Shown: piece after piece, positions 20,261-29,440 of the stretch
Layout of the letters: each line of letters starts with the position of its first letter
Numbering within the stretch: position 1 is the first letter of the stretch
DNA from: Gracilaria caudata
Lineage: Eukaryota > Rhodophyta > Florideophyceae > Gracilariales > Gracilariaceae
Reading direction: 5' to 3'
Length of the DNA stretch: 40,947 nucleotides
Assembly: GCA_030374735.1 (NCBI GenBank)
Contig: JASCIV010000136.1
Coordinates: forward strand, 1 to 40,947
The notes under the pieces: generated by a model
Database searches by the model: none
Seen by the model: the letters and a program-made list of their open reading frames with translations, nothing else
Told to the model about the DNA's origin: nothing
Program-made: the position numbers and the translations under genes

Positions 20261-20336
20261 GTCAGCAATTAGTATTGCTGAAAGGCTCAATCGTCGTTCT
20301 CAGAGCCTGTCAGCAATTAGTAATGCTGACAGGCTC
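20261..20336 (+). repeat. Pair of imperfect 28-bp direct repeats
   Basis: Two copies, at 20261-20288 and 20309-20336, start gtcagcaattagta and differ at only two of 28 positions. The second copy is embedded in the large inverted repeat. The first has only a short stem of its own (cagcaa/ttgctg). Confidence 0.9.
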
Positions 20337-20348
20337 TGAGAACGACGA
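20291..20348. repeat. Perfect 25-bp inverted repeat (hairpin) upstream of POLA1
   Basis: The arms at 20291-20315 and 20324-20348 are exact reverse complements, separated by the 8-nt loop attagtaa. The structure ends two bases before an E2F-type palindrome and lies about 310 bp upstream of the polymerase alpha ATG. It could form a cruciform in DNA or a hairpin in an RNA starting upstream. Confidence 0.95.
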
Positions 20349-20350
20349 CG

Positions 20351-20362
20351 TTTGGCGCCAAA
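20351..20362. promoter_or_regulatory. Palindromic E2F/DP-type site TTTGGCGCCAAA
   Basis: The 12-bp palindrome contains two overlapping TTTGGCGC half-sites, the binding consensus of E2F-DP factors. It lies 293 bp upstream of the polymerase alpha start codon. E2F control of replication genes at G1/S is established in animals, plants and green algae, so the position makes functional sense. Binding here is inferred. Confidence 0.65.
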
Positions 20363-20654
20363 AATGCATCCGTGGCATGGAATGCAAACGGATCTTGTTC
20401 GTTTGTTCATCTCGTGTGAATCACAACCGAAACACGGTGCAGGTGTGGGTGTTCCCGCCATACGCTTTAAACCGGAGAGCACGCAATGTCTCTGTTCAGC
20501 TCTTTCGCAACCATTAAGTCGATGGTCCGAAGTTCGGACTTCGAATCCCGGATCAGCTCGTCTACGGTGCTTGATTTACCAGTCGTTTCGCCCCGTTCTA
20601 CCCAACCCTCCCCTATCGTTCAGCCTTCGTGCTCGTTATCTGAACACCTTTACA

Positions 20655-23600
20655 ATGCGACGTTCCACGCGTGGCTTGCGCCATGACGCGGAGTCTGCCA
20701 TTGCTGACCTGGCTGCACGCAAAGCAAGCGGCAAGTCCAGGACTGCGGATTATGAAGTCCATGAGGAAGCTGCCATATACGAGACCGTTGACGAAGCTAC
20801 GTATGCCCATATCGCCGCTCAGAAGAGGAAAGAAGCCCGCGATTTCATCGCTTCTAATGCTCATGATGATGATGAGTATGTTATGGAACAAGAGTTTGAA
20901 ATGGAGGATGAAATGTCTCTCGTTCAATCCAAGCGTGATCACCAACGAAAGCGCACAAATGCTCCGCGTGTTCGTCGCGCCAACGCCGCACCCACTAAGC
21001 GAGTCGCAACTGCTTTCTTTAACACCTTTCAGACCAGTGGCCCAAAGAAGGAGCAACAATCCAAAGATTCAGAATCGCGTGTGTTGGATACTTCTATGTT
21101 GAACGCAGATTTTGATAAGCATCTCAAGTCAGCTCGTGCCGCAAGAAAGAAGAAACGCGCATTCAATCAATCAGTTGGCGATCTTCTGTTCGATGCCCCT
21201 GCACCGCTGCTCGACCACGAGCCCATGGCTACCGAAGTCATTCCTTTTGAACCGGAGCAGCCTGCTCAGGACCAGTATGATGCACCGCCTCCCATGCCGG
21301 TGTCGGCCAAACCTCCGATTCGCCCGAAGAAGGACGTCAGCAGTTCTGACCCGCCACCCAACCTCAACATAGACGACTCAATCGATGGCGACACACTTCT
21401 TGCTGCCGCCGAAGCTGCCATGAAGAGTCGCGATCATCAGAAAGTCGGTGATCGCTCTGGGGCGAAGAGAGCTGCGCATGTCACCCCACCGCCACGAATA
21501 CCTCCCGTTCGAATGGGCCCCCCTCCCGTTACCGCCAACCACCCACAGGCCAACCTTCCAATGGCCCGCGACTCAGACGGAAGCGTTCTCATGTTCTGGA
21601 CCGATGCTCATGAGATGCGTGTTGGCGGCGGTGAACATTTGTATCTGTTTGGCAAGGTACCATTGGGCTCGATTCATTCGACCCAGTTTGCCAGCGTATG
21701 TGTTCAAGTCAAGGGAATGGACCGTGTGCTTTATGTGTTGCCGCGTAGAACGAAACGTGCCCCTGACGGACAACACACTGATGAACCTGTGAAGATCATT
21801 CCAGACGTGCATAGCGAGATCTCAAAGATTCTCCTCGGCAACAGCGCTCAGAAAAGTACCCGGCTTGGGGCTGCGGCTTTTCGTTCTGGGTCCAACTTGC
21901 CCTCGCAGGTTAAGGCAAAGAAGGCCGTTCGTTCTTGTCCATTTGGCGACACCCACGCCCCCCGAGAACCAACGGAGTATCTGAAAGTGAAGATACCATA
22001 TCAGAACATCAACCGCCTTTCCCCAGACTCTAGTGGCGCCACTTTCAGCCGCGTCTATGGTACCCGTACCTCTGCTTCAGAAGCTTTGTGTCTGAAACGT
22101 AAGCTACGGGGACCGGGGTGGATTCGACTTGTAAATGCAGTTCCGTCACAGGCCAGAGTCTCGCATGCTAAGTTTACAATCTCTATTTCTTCTCCTGATG
22201 ATTTACATGTCCCGGTTGAATTAGCATCGAAGGATCCTCCGCCCGTTTCCGCTTTGTGTGTGAGCACGAAAACGGTGCTGAACAGCAAAACAGGAGCACA
22301 CGAAGTGGTCATGATTTCTGGCCTATTCATTCGAGAAGTCCCCCTGAACGGGCCCCTTCATGATGTCGCTTTGGAGCCAGGAGGTGCTCATGGTACAAGG
22401 GATTTTGTCTTGGTTCGGCCACCAGATGGTATGAGCCTTCCGTTTGGGTTTTCGGACCATGCTAGATCAGTGCTTGCTCGTGGTGGGGGAGTTGAAGTGT
22501 TGTCTAGTGAATCTGCTCTTTTGAATAACTTTCTTACTCGCCTCCTTCGGATTGATCCGGATGTAATTGTTGGCCATAGACTAATGGGTTTCGGGCTCGA
22601 TGTTTTGCTTACCCGCATGAACGCTAAGCATTGTCGTGAATGGAGTCGGCTTGGCCGTCTGGTGCGAAGGCATGACCTATCCAACGTCGTTCGACCAAAC
22701 ATTGAAATATCATCTTGGTTCAAGGGGGACGTTGTTGCGGGACGCTTGATGGTTGACACCCACATGCATGCAAAAGATTTGCTGCCGAAGGAAAAGGATT
22801 ACTCATTAGCGTCTTTGTCCCAAAGTGTATTGGCTGGTTCCAGCCCTGGGGGCACAAACCGTATACTGCGCGGCAGCATCGATGTCTCTCATGTTTCGAA
22901 GGCATTTGAGAAGACTGTGTCTTTGTGCCAACTTGTCTCAGAATGTATTATGGAGGCCAGAACATCTGGTCGCCTTGCAGCATATATGAGTGTGTTGCCG
23001 TTGACGAAGCAACTGACCTGCATCAGCGGTAATCTGTGGTCACACTCTCTGCGTGGGTCTAGGGCTGAACGTATTGAGTATCTGTTGTGCCACGAATTCA
23101 AGCTGATAGGATCAAAGGTTGGAGGAAACGCAGCAGCTGCCGGTGATGTCAGAGCTAAGTTGTTACTTCCTGATAAGCTGAATCGGGGTGAACGCGAGAA
23201 ACTACATCAGCTGTATGAAGCTGAACAAGCTCTACGGACAAAGAAGGAGGCCGATCTTGCGCCCAATAATCACGGATTTGGAGGTCCCGGAGGAAACGAT
23301 AACGATGCGGTCGGTTCAACGTCCTCTAAACACAATGCGAACGATCGGAAGCAGTCTGGGAAGAATAAGAGCGCCAGAAAGAAGCCGCAGTATTCAGGTG
23401 GTCTTGTACTTGAGCCCGTGAGGGGTCTATACGATCGTTATGTACTGCAACTCGATTTCAACTCATTGTATCCGTCAATCATTCAAGAGTTCAACATTTG
23501 CTTCACAACTTTGAGACTGGGTAACACTCGTGATCTGGATGGAACTAGAAGAAGTGGGGATGGAGCACAATTGTCGGGGAGTGGTTCTCATAGTGTTGAC

Positions 23601-25289
23601 AATGGATTGCCTGGCATCCTTCCACCTCCAAATCGGAGCACTCCGGAAGGGGTATTACCAAGAGTTCTTCGAAGGTTAGTGGCACAGCGGAAGGAGGTCA
23701 AGAAGCTTTTGAAAGAGGAGAGGCAACGAGCTGGAAGGGAAACTCTGCGAGCTCAGCAGTTAGATATCCGACAATTGGCGATCAAGTTAACAGCTAATTC
23801 TTTGTACGGATGTCTAGGTTTCGAGGGAGGACGCTTTTTCGCCCGCCCTTTGGCTGAAATGGTCACTTCCCAGGGACGAGATACATTGCAGAAGACAGTG
23901 GACCTCGCACGTGACACATTCAACGCGAAGGTTATATATGGTGACACCGATTCCCTCTTCGTGTACACAGGGATGGAAAGTATCGATCAAGTTCGGAAAC
24001 TCGGCACTGAGTTGAAGAGAGACGTCAACAAGAAGTATCGGACCTTGGAAATTGAAATCGATGCGATCTACAAGAAAATGCTCTTGCTGAGGAAGAAGAA
24101 GTACGCTGCTTTGAAAGTCGTTGATCCCAACAACCCCGACAAAACTGTTCGCGAAGTGAAAGGAATTGATCTTGTGAGACACGATTGGTGCGATTTGTCG
24201 CACGAGGCCTCAGACCATTTTCTTGATCAGATCTTCCACAATCAGAGCACAAGTATCGATGATGCGGTTGGGAACATCCTTTCTTATCTGAGTAATCTTA
24301 CTTCCCGCGTGAAGGACAATGAAGTGTCTCTGTCAAAGTATGTCATCACTAGAGCTCTTAACAAGCGACCGCAAGATTATCCTGAAGGGCACAGTACTCC
24401 ACATGTGGCGGTGGCCTCTCGAATGATCAAGAGGGAGAAACGGACTATTCGGCCAGGTGAGTATATCAAGTACGTCATTTGCACTTCTACGGATGGATCT
24501 ACATCGGCTTCTGGTGTGGCTTCCCGAGCATACCATCCCGACGAAGTGAAAGCCTCCGAAGGGAAGCTTATCATCGATGTGAAGTATTACTTGGAAAGTC
24601 AAGTGCTCCCCCCTATCCTAAGATTGTGTGATCCAATTGAAGGCATCGAGGCAAGTCGTGTTGCTGTATCCTTAGGACTAGATGGACGACGATTTGAAAA
24701 AAGAGATGATGAGCTTGATGGCTACAATGATTACTCTCCTTTTGGACCTCATTCTGCCGCCGAGAAGTTCAGTGATGTAGATCCCTTGATGATGCAATGC
24801 GGTTCATGCGGTGTTGAGGTGGAATTCGTCGGTGTACAGTTCAAGTCGTCGGGTGATCTGAAAAGCTCTGGTCTGCAATGCGCAAAATGTAGGACTCGCT
24901 TCCCTATTTCCCAGCTCCATAATACCATCACCATCAGATCCCGGGAATGGGTTCGTAAGTACTACACATGTGAAATGGTGATTGACTCTGAAGATGGATC
25001 TCGCAGGAAAGAGACCAGAAACGTCGGACTTGGACCTAACGGTCTGCTTGCAAGGAGAAAATTCAATGAAGCATGGTTGTACAAGCAACTGCGGTACCTC
25101 AGCTATCTAGTCGACTGTAGGAAACGCTGGAAAGAAGTTGCTGAGCAAAAAGATAGCATCATACCTCTCTCTCCCACAGATCAGGCAGATTACGACAAAC
25201 TCTTAGAAAGAGCAAATGCGATCTTCGATGCAAACGCGTATCGTTTTATCGATCTTTCCCAGTTCCTAATGCCTTTGGGAATTAGTTAA
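20655..25289 (+). CDS. POLA1: DNA polymerase alpha catalytic subunit
   Basis: This is the B-family polymerase of the primase-polymerase alpha complex, which extends RNA primers in the nucleus. ATG 20655 gives 1544 residues starting MRRSTRGLRHDAESA. It is followed by a family-typical N-terminal motif (YEVHEEAAIYETVDE, ~34-48) and a disordered acidic/basic region to ~400. Polymerase motif A (LDFNSLYPSI, Asp934), motif B (KLTANSLYGCLGF, from 1044) and motif C (YGDTDS, Asp1097/Asp1099) are intact. The exonuclease-like domain lacks an evident proofreading triad, as expected for alpha. The C-terminal CysA zinc module is present (Cys1382, 1385, 1409, 1412). CysB is not: one Cys (1439) remains and none follows until 1488. 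The frame stays open upstream to a TTG at 20352, but the conserved N-terminus supports 20655. No introns. AATAAA occurs at 25301, just after the stop. Confidence 0.97.
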   Translation: MRRSTRGLRHDAESAIADLAARKASGKSRTADYEVHEEAAIYETVDEATYAHIAAQKRKEARDFIASNAHDDDEYVMEQEFEMEDEMSLVQSKRDHQRKRTNAPRVRRANAAPTKRVATAFFNTFQTSGPKKEQQSKDSESRVLDTSMLNADFDKHLKSARAARKKKRAFNQSVGDLLFDAPAPLLDHEPMATEVIPFEPEQPAQDQYDAPPPMPVSAKPPIRPKKDVSSSDPPPNLNIDDSIDGDTLLAAAEAAMKSRDHQKVGDRSGAKRAAHVTPPPRIPPVRMGPPPVTANHPQANLPMARDSDGSVLMFWTDAHEMRVGGGEHLYLFGKVPLGSIHSTQFASVCVQVKGMDRVLYVLPRRTKRAPDGQHTDEPVKIIPDVHSEISKILLGNSAQKSTRLGAAAFRSGSNLPSQVKAKKAVRSCPFGDTHAPREPTEYLKVKIPYQNINRLSPDSSGATFSRVYGTRTSASEALCLKRKLRGPGWIRLVNAVPSQARVSHAKFTISISSPDDLHVPVELASKDPPPVSALCVSTKTVLNSKTGAHEVVMISGLFIREVPLNGPLHDVALEPGGAHGTRDFVLVRPPDGMSLPFGFSDHARSVLARGGGVEVLSSESALLNNFLTRLLRIDPDVIVGHRLMGFGLDVLLTRMNAKHCREWSRLGRLVRRHDLSNVVRPNIEISSWFKGDVVAGRLMVDTHMHAKDLLPKEKDYSLASLSQSVLAGSSPGGTNRILRGSIDVSHVSKAFEKTVSLCQLVSECIMEARTSGRLAAYMSVLPLTKQLTCISGNLWSHSLRGSRAERIEYLLCHEFKLIGSKVGGNAAAAGDVRAKLLLPDKLNRGEREKLHQLYEAEQALRTKKEADLAPNNHGFGGPGGNDNDAVGSTSSKHNANDRKQSGKNKSARKKPQYSGGLVLEPVRGLYDRYVLQLDFNSLYPSIIQEFNICFTTLRLGNTRDLDGTRRSGDGAQLSGSGSHSVDNGLPGILPPPNRSTPEGVLPRVLRRLVAQRKEVKKLLKEERQRAGRETLRAQQLDIRQLAIKLTANSLYGCLGFEGGRFFARPLAEMVTSQGRDTLQKTVDLARDTFNAKVIYGDTDSLFVYTGMESIDQVRKLGTELKRDVNKKYRTLEIEIDAIYKKMLLLRKKKYAALKVVDPNNPDKTVREVKGIDLVRHDWCDLSHEASDHFLDQIFHNQSTSIDDAVGNILSYLSNLTSRVKDNEVSLSKYVITRALNKRPQDYPEGHSTPHVAVASRMIKREKRTIRPGEYIKYVICTSTDGSTSASGVASRAYHPDEVKASEGKLIIDVKYYLESQVLPPILRLCDPIEGIEASRVAVSLGLDGRRFEKRDDELDGYNDYSPFGPHSAAEKFSDVDPLMMQCGSCGVEVEFVGVQFKSSGDLKSSGLQCAKCRTRFPISQLHNTITIRSREWVRKYYTCEMVIDSEDGSRRKETRNVGLGPNGLLARRKFNEAWLYKQLRYLSYLVDCRKRWKEVAEQKDSIIPLSPTDQADYDKLLERANAIFDANAYRFIDLSQFLMPLGIS

Positions 25290-26193
25290 CTTCAGAATGT
25301 AATAAATGGGCTGCGTATCGCTCGGAGCATTGCCGACGTGTTGACGGTATTGTGTTTACATAACAAAGATCAATCTTTAGATTGCCATTTGTCCTGTTTT
25401 GCGGGAGAGCTTCGTCTCTGTTGATCCATATAGCTTCTACCAGCGAGTGGTGCTTAATCTCTGGTGACGCTTTCTCTGCACGGCTCAACACCAAACACGC
25501 CTGTAGTCTTACCTCTATTTCCTCAACTGAAGTAGAAGCGATTCAGCTCATGTCTGAATTGGATATGTATGTTACAATGGTGAACCAATTCGGCGGCCAT
25601 CAACTGCAATGAGACATGAAAATCTTCACCAGAACTCCATATCGCAAATCGTTCACAGAGAGCATCGCGGGGATTGGGGTTATGGAGCAGATTCTTCATT
25701 CTGCAGCTAACAGATCGTGATCTAACTGAGGTTCGCTTATAGTAATGGTGGTCGCTCGGCCGTAACATAATGATGCTTGTGTATAATTCTGAGCATCGGA
25801 AGAGGACTTTGGACATCCCAAAACTGCAGACGTTGAGATGCTGTCAAGGTTCAGCACGAACATGTCTTGAGAAAACCTACATCTTTTCATTTGTTTTCCG
25901 CTCTCCCCAGTTTCCGCGATATATTATGCGTGATGTTGTTTTACGAGGGGTCATGTAGATGAGATGGTAAGCTCTGATGGGTTTTGTATGCTTGTGCTTT
26001 TTTACATGGTGAGGGCTGTGTCGGGCTGGCCCTGACGTGGGCGCGCGAAAAAGAAATCTCATGAAGGGCAGTCGACATTCTATGGTGGCGGGGAGTATGC
26101 CCGAGACCCCAACAACTCTGTTGGCATGGCAAGATTGGTCGCGCCGAGCTAGAGAAAATGAGCAGGTGGAAAGGTTGGAATGCCGAGCATTTG
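25290..26193. other. Intergenic between POLA1 and the OTU gene (convergent)
   Basis: AATAAA at 25301-25306 is a plausible polyadenylation signal for POLA1. The remaining open frames (for example 25523-25816, minus) are short with no family features. I see nothing else. Confidence 0.4.
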
Positions 26194-27018
26194 TCATCGC
26201 CATCTTCTGTGTGGTAAGAGCGCATCAAAATGTCCCGCTCGAGCATGACCAGTGAAGAGCAATCTAACGACACGCTTACCCTCCTTCCAATTCGCGTAAC
26301 AGAGTAAGCTCTGGGAGACAACCTCAAAACGATACAACTCAATACACACAAGGTACGCCTTCGCCAGCGCAAGCAGTTCAATCTCTCCCCACATTTGGCC
26401 AAGCCAGTGCCCGTCAAGTCCCTCCCTGAGCACATTTTTGACAAAAAGCGAAACGGCGTTTAAGGCGTGTTCCGGTGACGGTGCGTGATCGTGACGTGTC
26501 AATAGCTCGGCGTAATATGTAGCTTCCTGCCTGACATGTTGGGAGAGCTTCTGTCGAACGTCGGTGGGACTGTGACAGGGGCCGTTGTAGTGCAACAAAG
26601 CCCAAGCCATTGCGAAAAACCCACAGTCACCACCGGCCGGCGTTCTGGTCATACTGTGCGTACCGGAGGGAAGACGAACATGACGGCGAGAGGAAGATGG
26701 CGGCGCCTCGCATAACCACTGGCGATAAGAAAGCGCTGTCGGGTGCGAGACAGCGTTTTGCGTATTCGATGCAAAGCGTGGGCGTGACACACACCCGAAA
26801 ATAGAGGGGCGACAGGTGGGCACTGTCTCGGGCGGTGAAGCTTGCGAGGCTGTTTGTTGGGGACAGGACTGGTCGCTGTTAGGCTGGAGGGACGGCGACT
26901 GTCGGCACAGTAGGGAAAGCTTTCGCAGCCGACTGAAGTTGCGTGGCGGCCGCGGCGGATCGACATGGGCGGGAGCAGTGGGAGGCGGGGAAGTGGGAGA
27001 GCACGCGAAGGGCTGCAT
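26194..27018 (-). CDS. OTU-domain cysteine protease (deubiquitinase)
   Basis: This 274-residue single-exon gene starts at ATG 27018. The first ~115 residues are Pro/Ser/Thr-rich and probably disordered. The OTU fold follows, with active-site segment PAGGDCGFFAMAWALLHYNG in which Cys132 is the predicted nucleophile (preceded by Asp131). A helical middle leads to LGQMWGEIELLALAKAYLVC, the conserved G-x-W-G-x-x-x-E-x-x-A-x-A pattern. A strand and the C-terminal GHFDAL supply the catalytic His263. OTU enzymes cleave ubiquitin chains. The exact class and linkage cannot be read from the sequence. The catalytic loop is GGDC instead of the common DGNC. Divergent from a hypothetical gene, about 500 bp away. 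Confidence 0.8.
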   Translation of the reverse strand: MQPFACSPTSPPPTAPAHVDPPRPPRNFSRLRKLSLLCRQSPSLQPNSDQSCPQQTASQASPPETVPTCRPSIFGCVSRPRFASNTQNAVSHPTALSYRQWLCEAPPSSSRRHVRLPSGTHSMTRTPAGGDCGFFAMAWALLHYNGPCHSPTDVRQKLSQHVRQEATYYAELLTRHDHAPSPEHALNAVSLFVKNVLREGLDGHWLGQMWGEIELLALAKAYLVCIELYRFEVVSQSLLCYANWKEGKRVVRLLFTGHARAGHFDALLPHRRWR

Positions 27019-27516
27019 GGGAGAAGATGGCCGGGACTTCGGGGGGATACCCTGGGGGGGAGTTGATTGGGGAAGAAGACACGGTCATATAATTGCTATG
27101 ACGCAGTGGCACGGCAAACGCTCGCGATTGGCGTACAATGAAGACACGGTGGCGCGCGTTGTGGCTGTACGGACAGTGCGACGCGGAGGTGCCTGCCCAC
27201 AAATGCACGCTGATTGCGTGTCTTTTTGTGGACTGACGTTTTCCATGCTATCGTGTCCGCCGGAGGTGCGCAGCGCCTCGGGAGTACGCCTCCGCCGCGC
27301 TGTCCCGACCTGTTGTCGATGTGACTGCGCGCCGGCAGTCCGCAGCGGGCATTCCGATAAATATCCAACCACTCGCCATGCTTCGAGGCAGTGCTGGGCG
27401 TGCGATCGATACCCACTGACTACTTGCGTACCTACCGCTTGTGCGTAAACGCTTACCGCGTCCGATACCGCCATCTTCGTGCGTCACCTCCTTTCGCAAC
27501 CATACGTGCCTCCGAC
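27019..27516. promoter_or_regulatory. Divergent GC-rich region between the OTU gene and a hypothetical gene
   Basis: The start codons at 27018 (minus) and 27517 (plus) face away from each other. Overlapping open frames on both strands fill this GC-rich stretch but lack family features. No clear TATA box or repeat is seen. Confidence 0.35.
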
Positions 27517-28071
27517 ATGGTCCCTGACTCAAGTGCGAATCTCTCCTGCCCCGAATCCGAGAGTGGGCATATCCGAGCGACCTCCGACCAAAGTGTGCAA
27601 GCACCAACACGCCTCGCATCGTCGCAAGCGTTGTGCGCTTCCAATCCATCCGCACTTGAAATCCACTGGCATCAGGACGTTGTTCAGTTGATAAGGAACC
27701 TTCCGTTAAGTCTCACAGATGAACAGTCCATGATAGGTCTCTTCTGTTGTCACTCCATTCTCTCTTTCGACCAATTGTTAGAGGAGCAACCCTCTGCAAA
27801 AGAAATGCAGGCTCGCTTTCGTGATTACATCAGTTCTTTGTGGACCCAATGGCTTAATGATTCTATAAAGAAGGACGACATGATCGCGTCAATGTTTACA
27901 TGGGTACGTAACGCCAGTACGCTCACAAAGGATCTGGATATCATTGAAGAATTTGTGTCATGGTTTGAAAGCCAATATGGACGTGTTGACCATCACCCTT
28001 CGAATGGGGCACAGCAAACGAATCCGGATGAAGTACAGTTGCTCATGTCAAGTAACCAGGGGCACGCATAA
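27517..28071 (+). CDS. Hypothetical protein, mostly helical
   Basis: The ATG at 27517 (GACATGG) gives 184 residues. The frame is open further upstream to a GTG at 27391 without an ATG, so an upstream exon is possible. The first ~45 residues are Ser/Thr/Gln-rich. Residues ~48-155 look like a folded helical domain with regular hydrophobic spacing (WHQDVVQLIRNLPLSLTDEQ, then MIGLFCCHSILSFDQLLEEQ, and DIIEEFVSWFESQYG). I recognise no family, membrane segment or catalytic motif. The amino-acid composition looks like genuine coding sequence. Confidence 0.5.
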   Translation: MVPDSSANLSCPESESGHIRATSDQSVQAPTRLASSQALCASNPSALEIHWHQDVVQLIRNLPLSLTDEQSMIGLFCCHSILSFDQLLEEQPSAKEMQARFRDYISSLWTQWLNDSIKKDDMIASMFTWVRNASTLTKDLDIIEEFVSWFESQYGRVDHHPSNGAQQTNPDEVQLLMSSNQGHA

Positions 28072-29371
28072 AAGCTTAGACGCGCACCACCCTCTCTGCC
28101 ACATTTAAGATTGCTAACTCTCGAGTACAAGCGTATTTTACGAGTTTCAACATCAACACCACCAAACGAATTCGTACCAACGCCTCGCAACGCGATTCGT
28201 TCCAACTTTGCGCTCAAAATTCCATCACAGTACACAAGTTCATATGTATTTTTGCTCAGCTCAGCTCAGCTCTTCAGCTTAATCATGAACTTCTACCTTA
28301 ACCAGGAAAATGTCGTGACTATCTTCCCCTGACTATCTATAATTCTGTCTTTATTGGCACGATAAATAATCGCCTGTCACAAGAGTGGGCGTTTTTATCA
28401 TCATGATTACGATGTTCATTCCCTCCCGTTTGATGATTTCTGCGCCGAATCACCGATATTCCCCCTTCCCCGAAACTGGAAGGTGGGCCCCCTCGCGTTG
28501 CATCAAGAGTGAAGTAATACAGTACCATTCTGCTGCGATAGTGTCACTAGTGACAACTCTATGCAGCTTCAACAAACAATAGCGAGGCATGAGTTTTTTT
28601 TTGCACCTCACGTGCTACTGGTAAAGAGAATCTTCCAAGTTCGCTCCAGTTCTTCTGGACTTTCGCTCAGCCCTAATCCACAATTCGGTACTCGCCTAGC
28701 AATGTGCTTGCTCTCCAATGTTTAACATGTTCATAACTACAGTAACATTGAATGGATCCCACACATGCCGTGATGAGAGAGATCAAAGTCGCCAGGCTTA
28801 CTGACATAGATATATCCCGGAGTGCCCCTTGTAAGTTCTGGTCTGTGGCGCAGAAGCCCACTTTCTTTCGTAGTAGTCTGGCTATTGCCTTTGGATCACT
28901 CATACACGAAGAAGGGAATGGAGTTTCGTCTGCCATCGCTAATTGAACCCTCTTCGTTAATCTTCGAATTGCAAGTAATGTTAAGGCTTCGAATTAGATT
29001 TGCATTTGAGTGAAACATGTCTTACAAGACAATTCTTCGCCTTGGCATCAGCCTTATACCTCTCAGCGCGTTTCCGTCGCGAGGAGTTCTCGTGGCTCAA
29101 CTCACCTTATCTATCACATGTTTCCAATTTCCACTCCACTAAGAAGTGATTGTGTGTGTGTGTCAGATACACTTGAAACAATTGTTTGAAGGCAAATCTT
29201 GTCACGCCTTCATTGAGAGAGTTCGCGTCGACAAAAGCTGCATAAGTGCGTCGCGTTTCTCGGCGGCAGTGGTTTGCCCGCATTTATTCGGAACAGTTCG
29301 AGAATAGTGGCCATCCGTACTCCCCGAAATCGTCGGCTCCACGAGTTTGAGGTGAAGCGGAGGTCACGACT
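28072..29371. other. Intergenic, no supported gene
   Basis: It contains a 14-bp perfect palindrome (tgtcactagtgaca, 28542-28555), a ctcag tandem run near 28255-28272 and a short TG run at about 29153-29163. Two opposing frames of 64-87 codons at 28673-28946 have ATG starts but no recognisable features. Confidence 0.4.
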
Positions 29372-29440
29372 GTGAGTAAGGGTTACACATCGGATGTCAT
29401 TGTTTCCATCTCTGAGAGAGAAAGAGAAATTAATTTCGAC

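Noticed and set aside
26816..27448. 210-codon plus-strand frame over the OTU gene 5' end
   Set aside because: It is opposite the supported OTU coding sequence and GC-rich upstream DNA; the product has no recognisable features.
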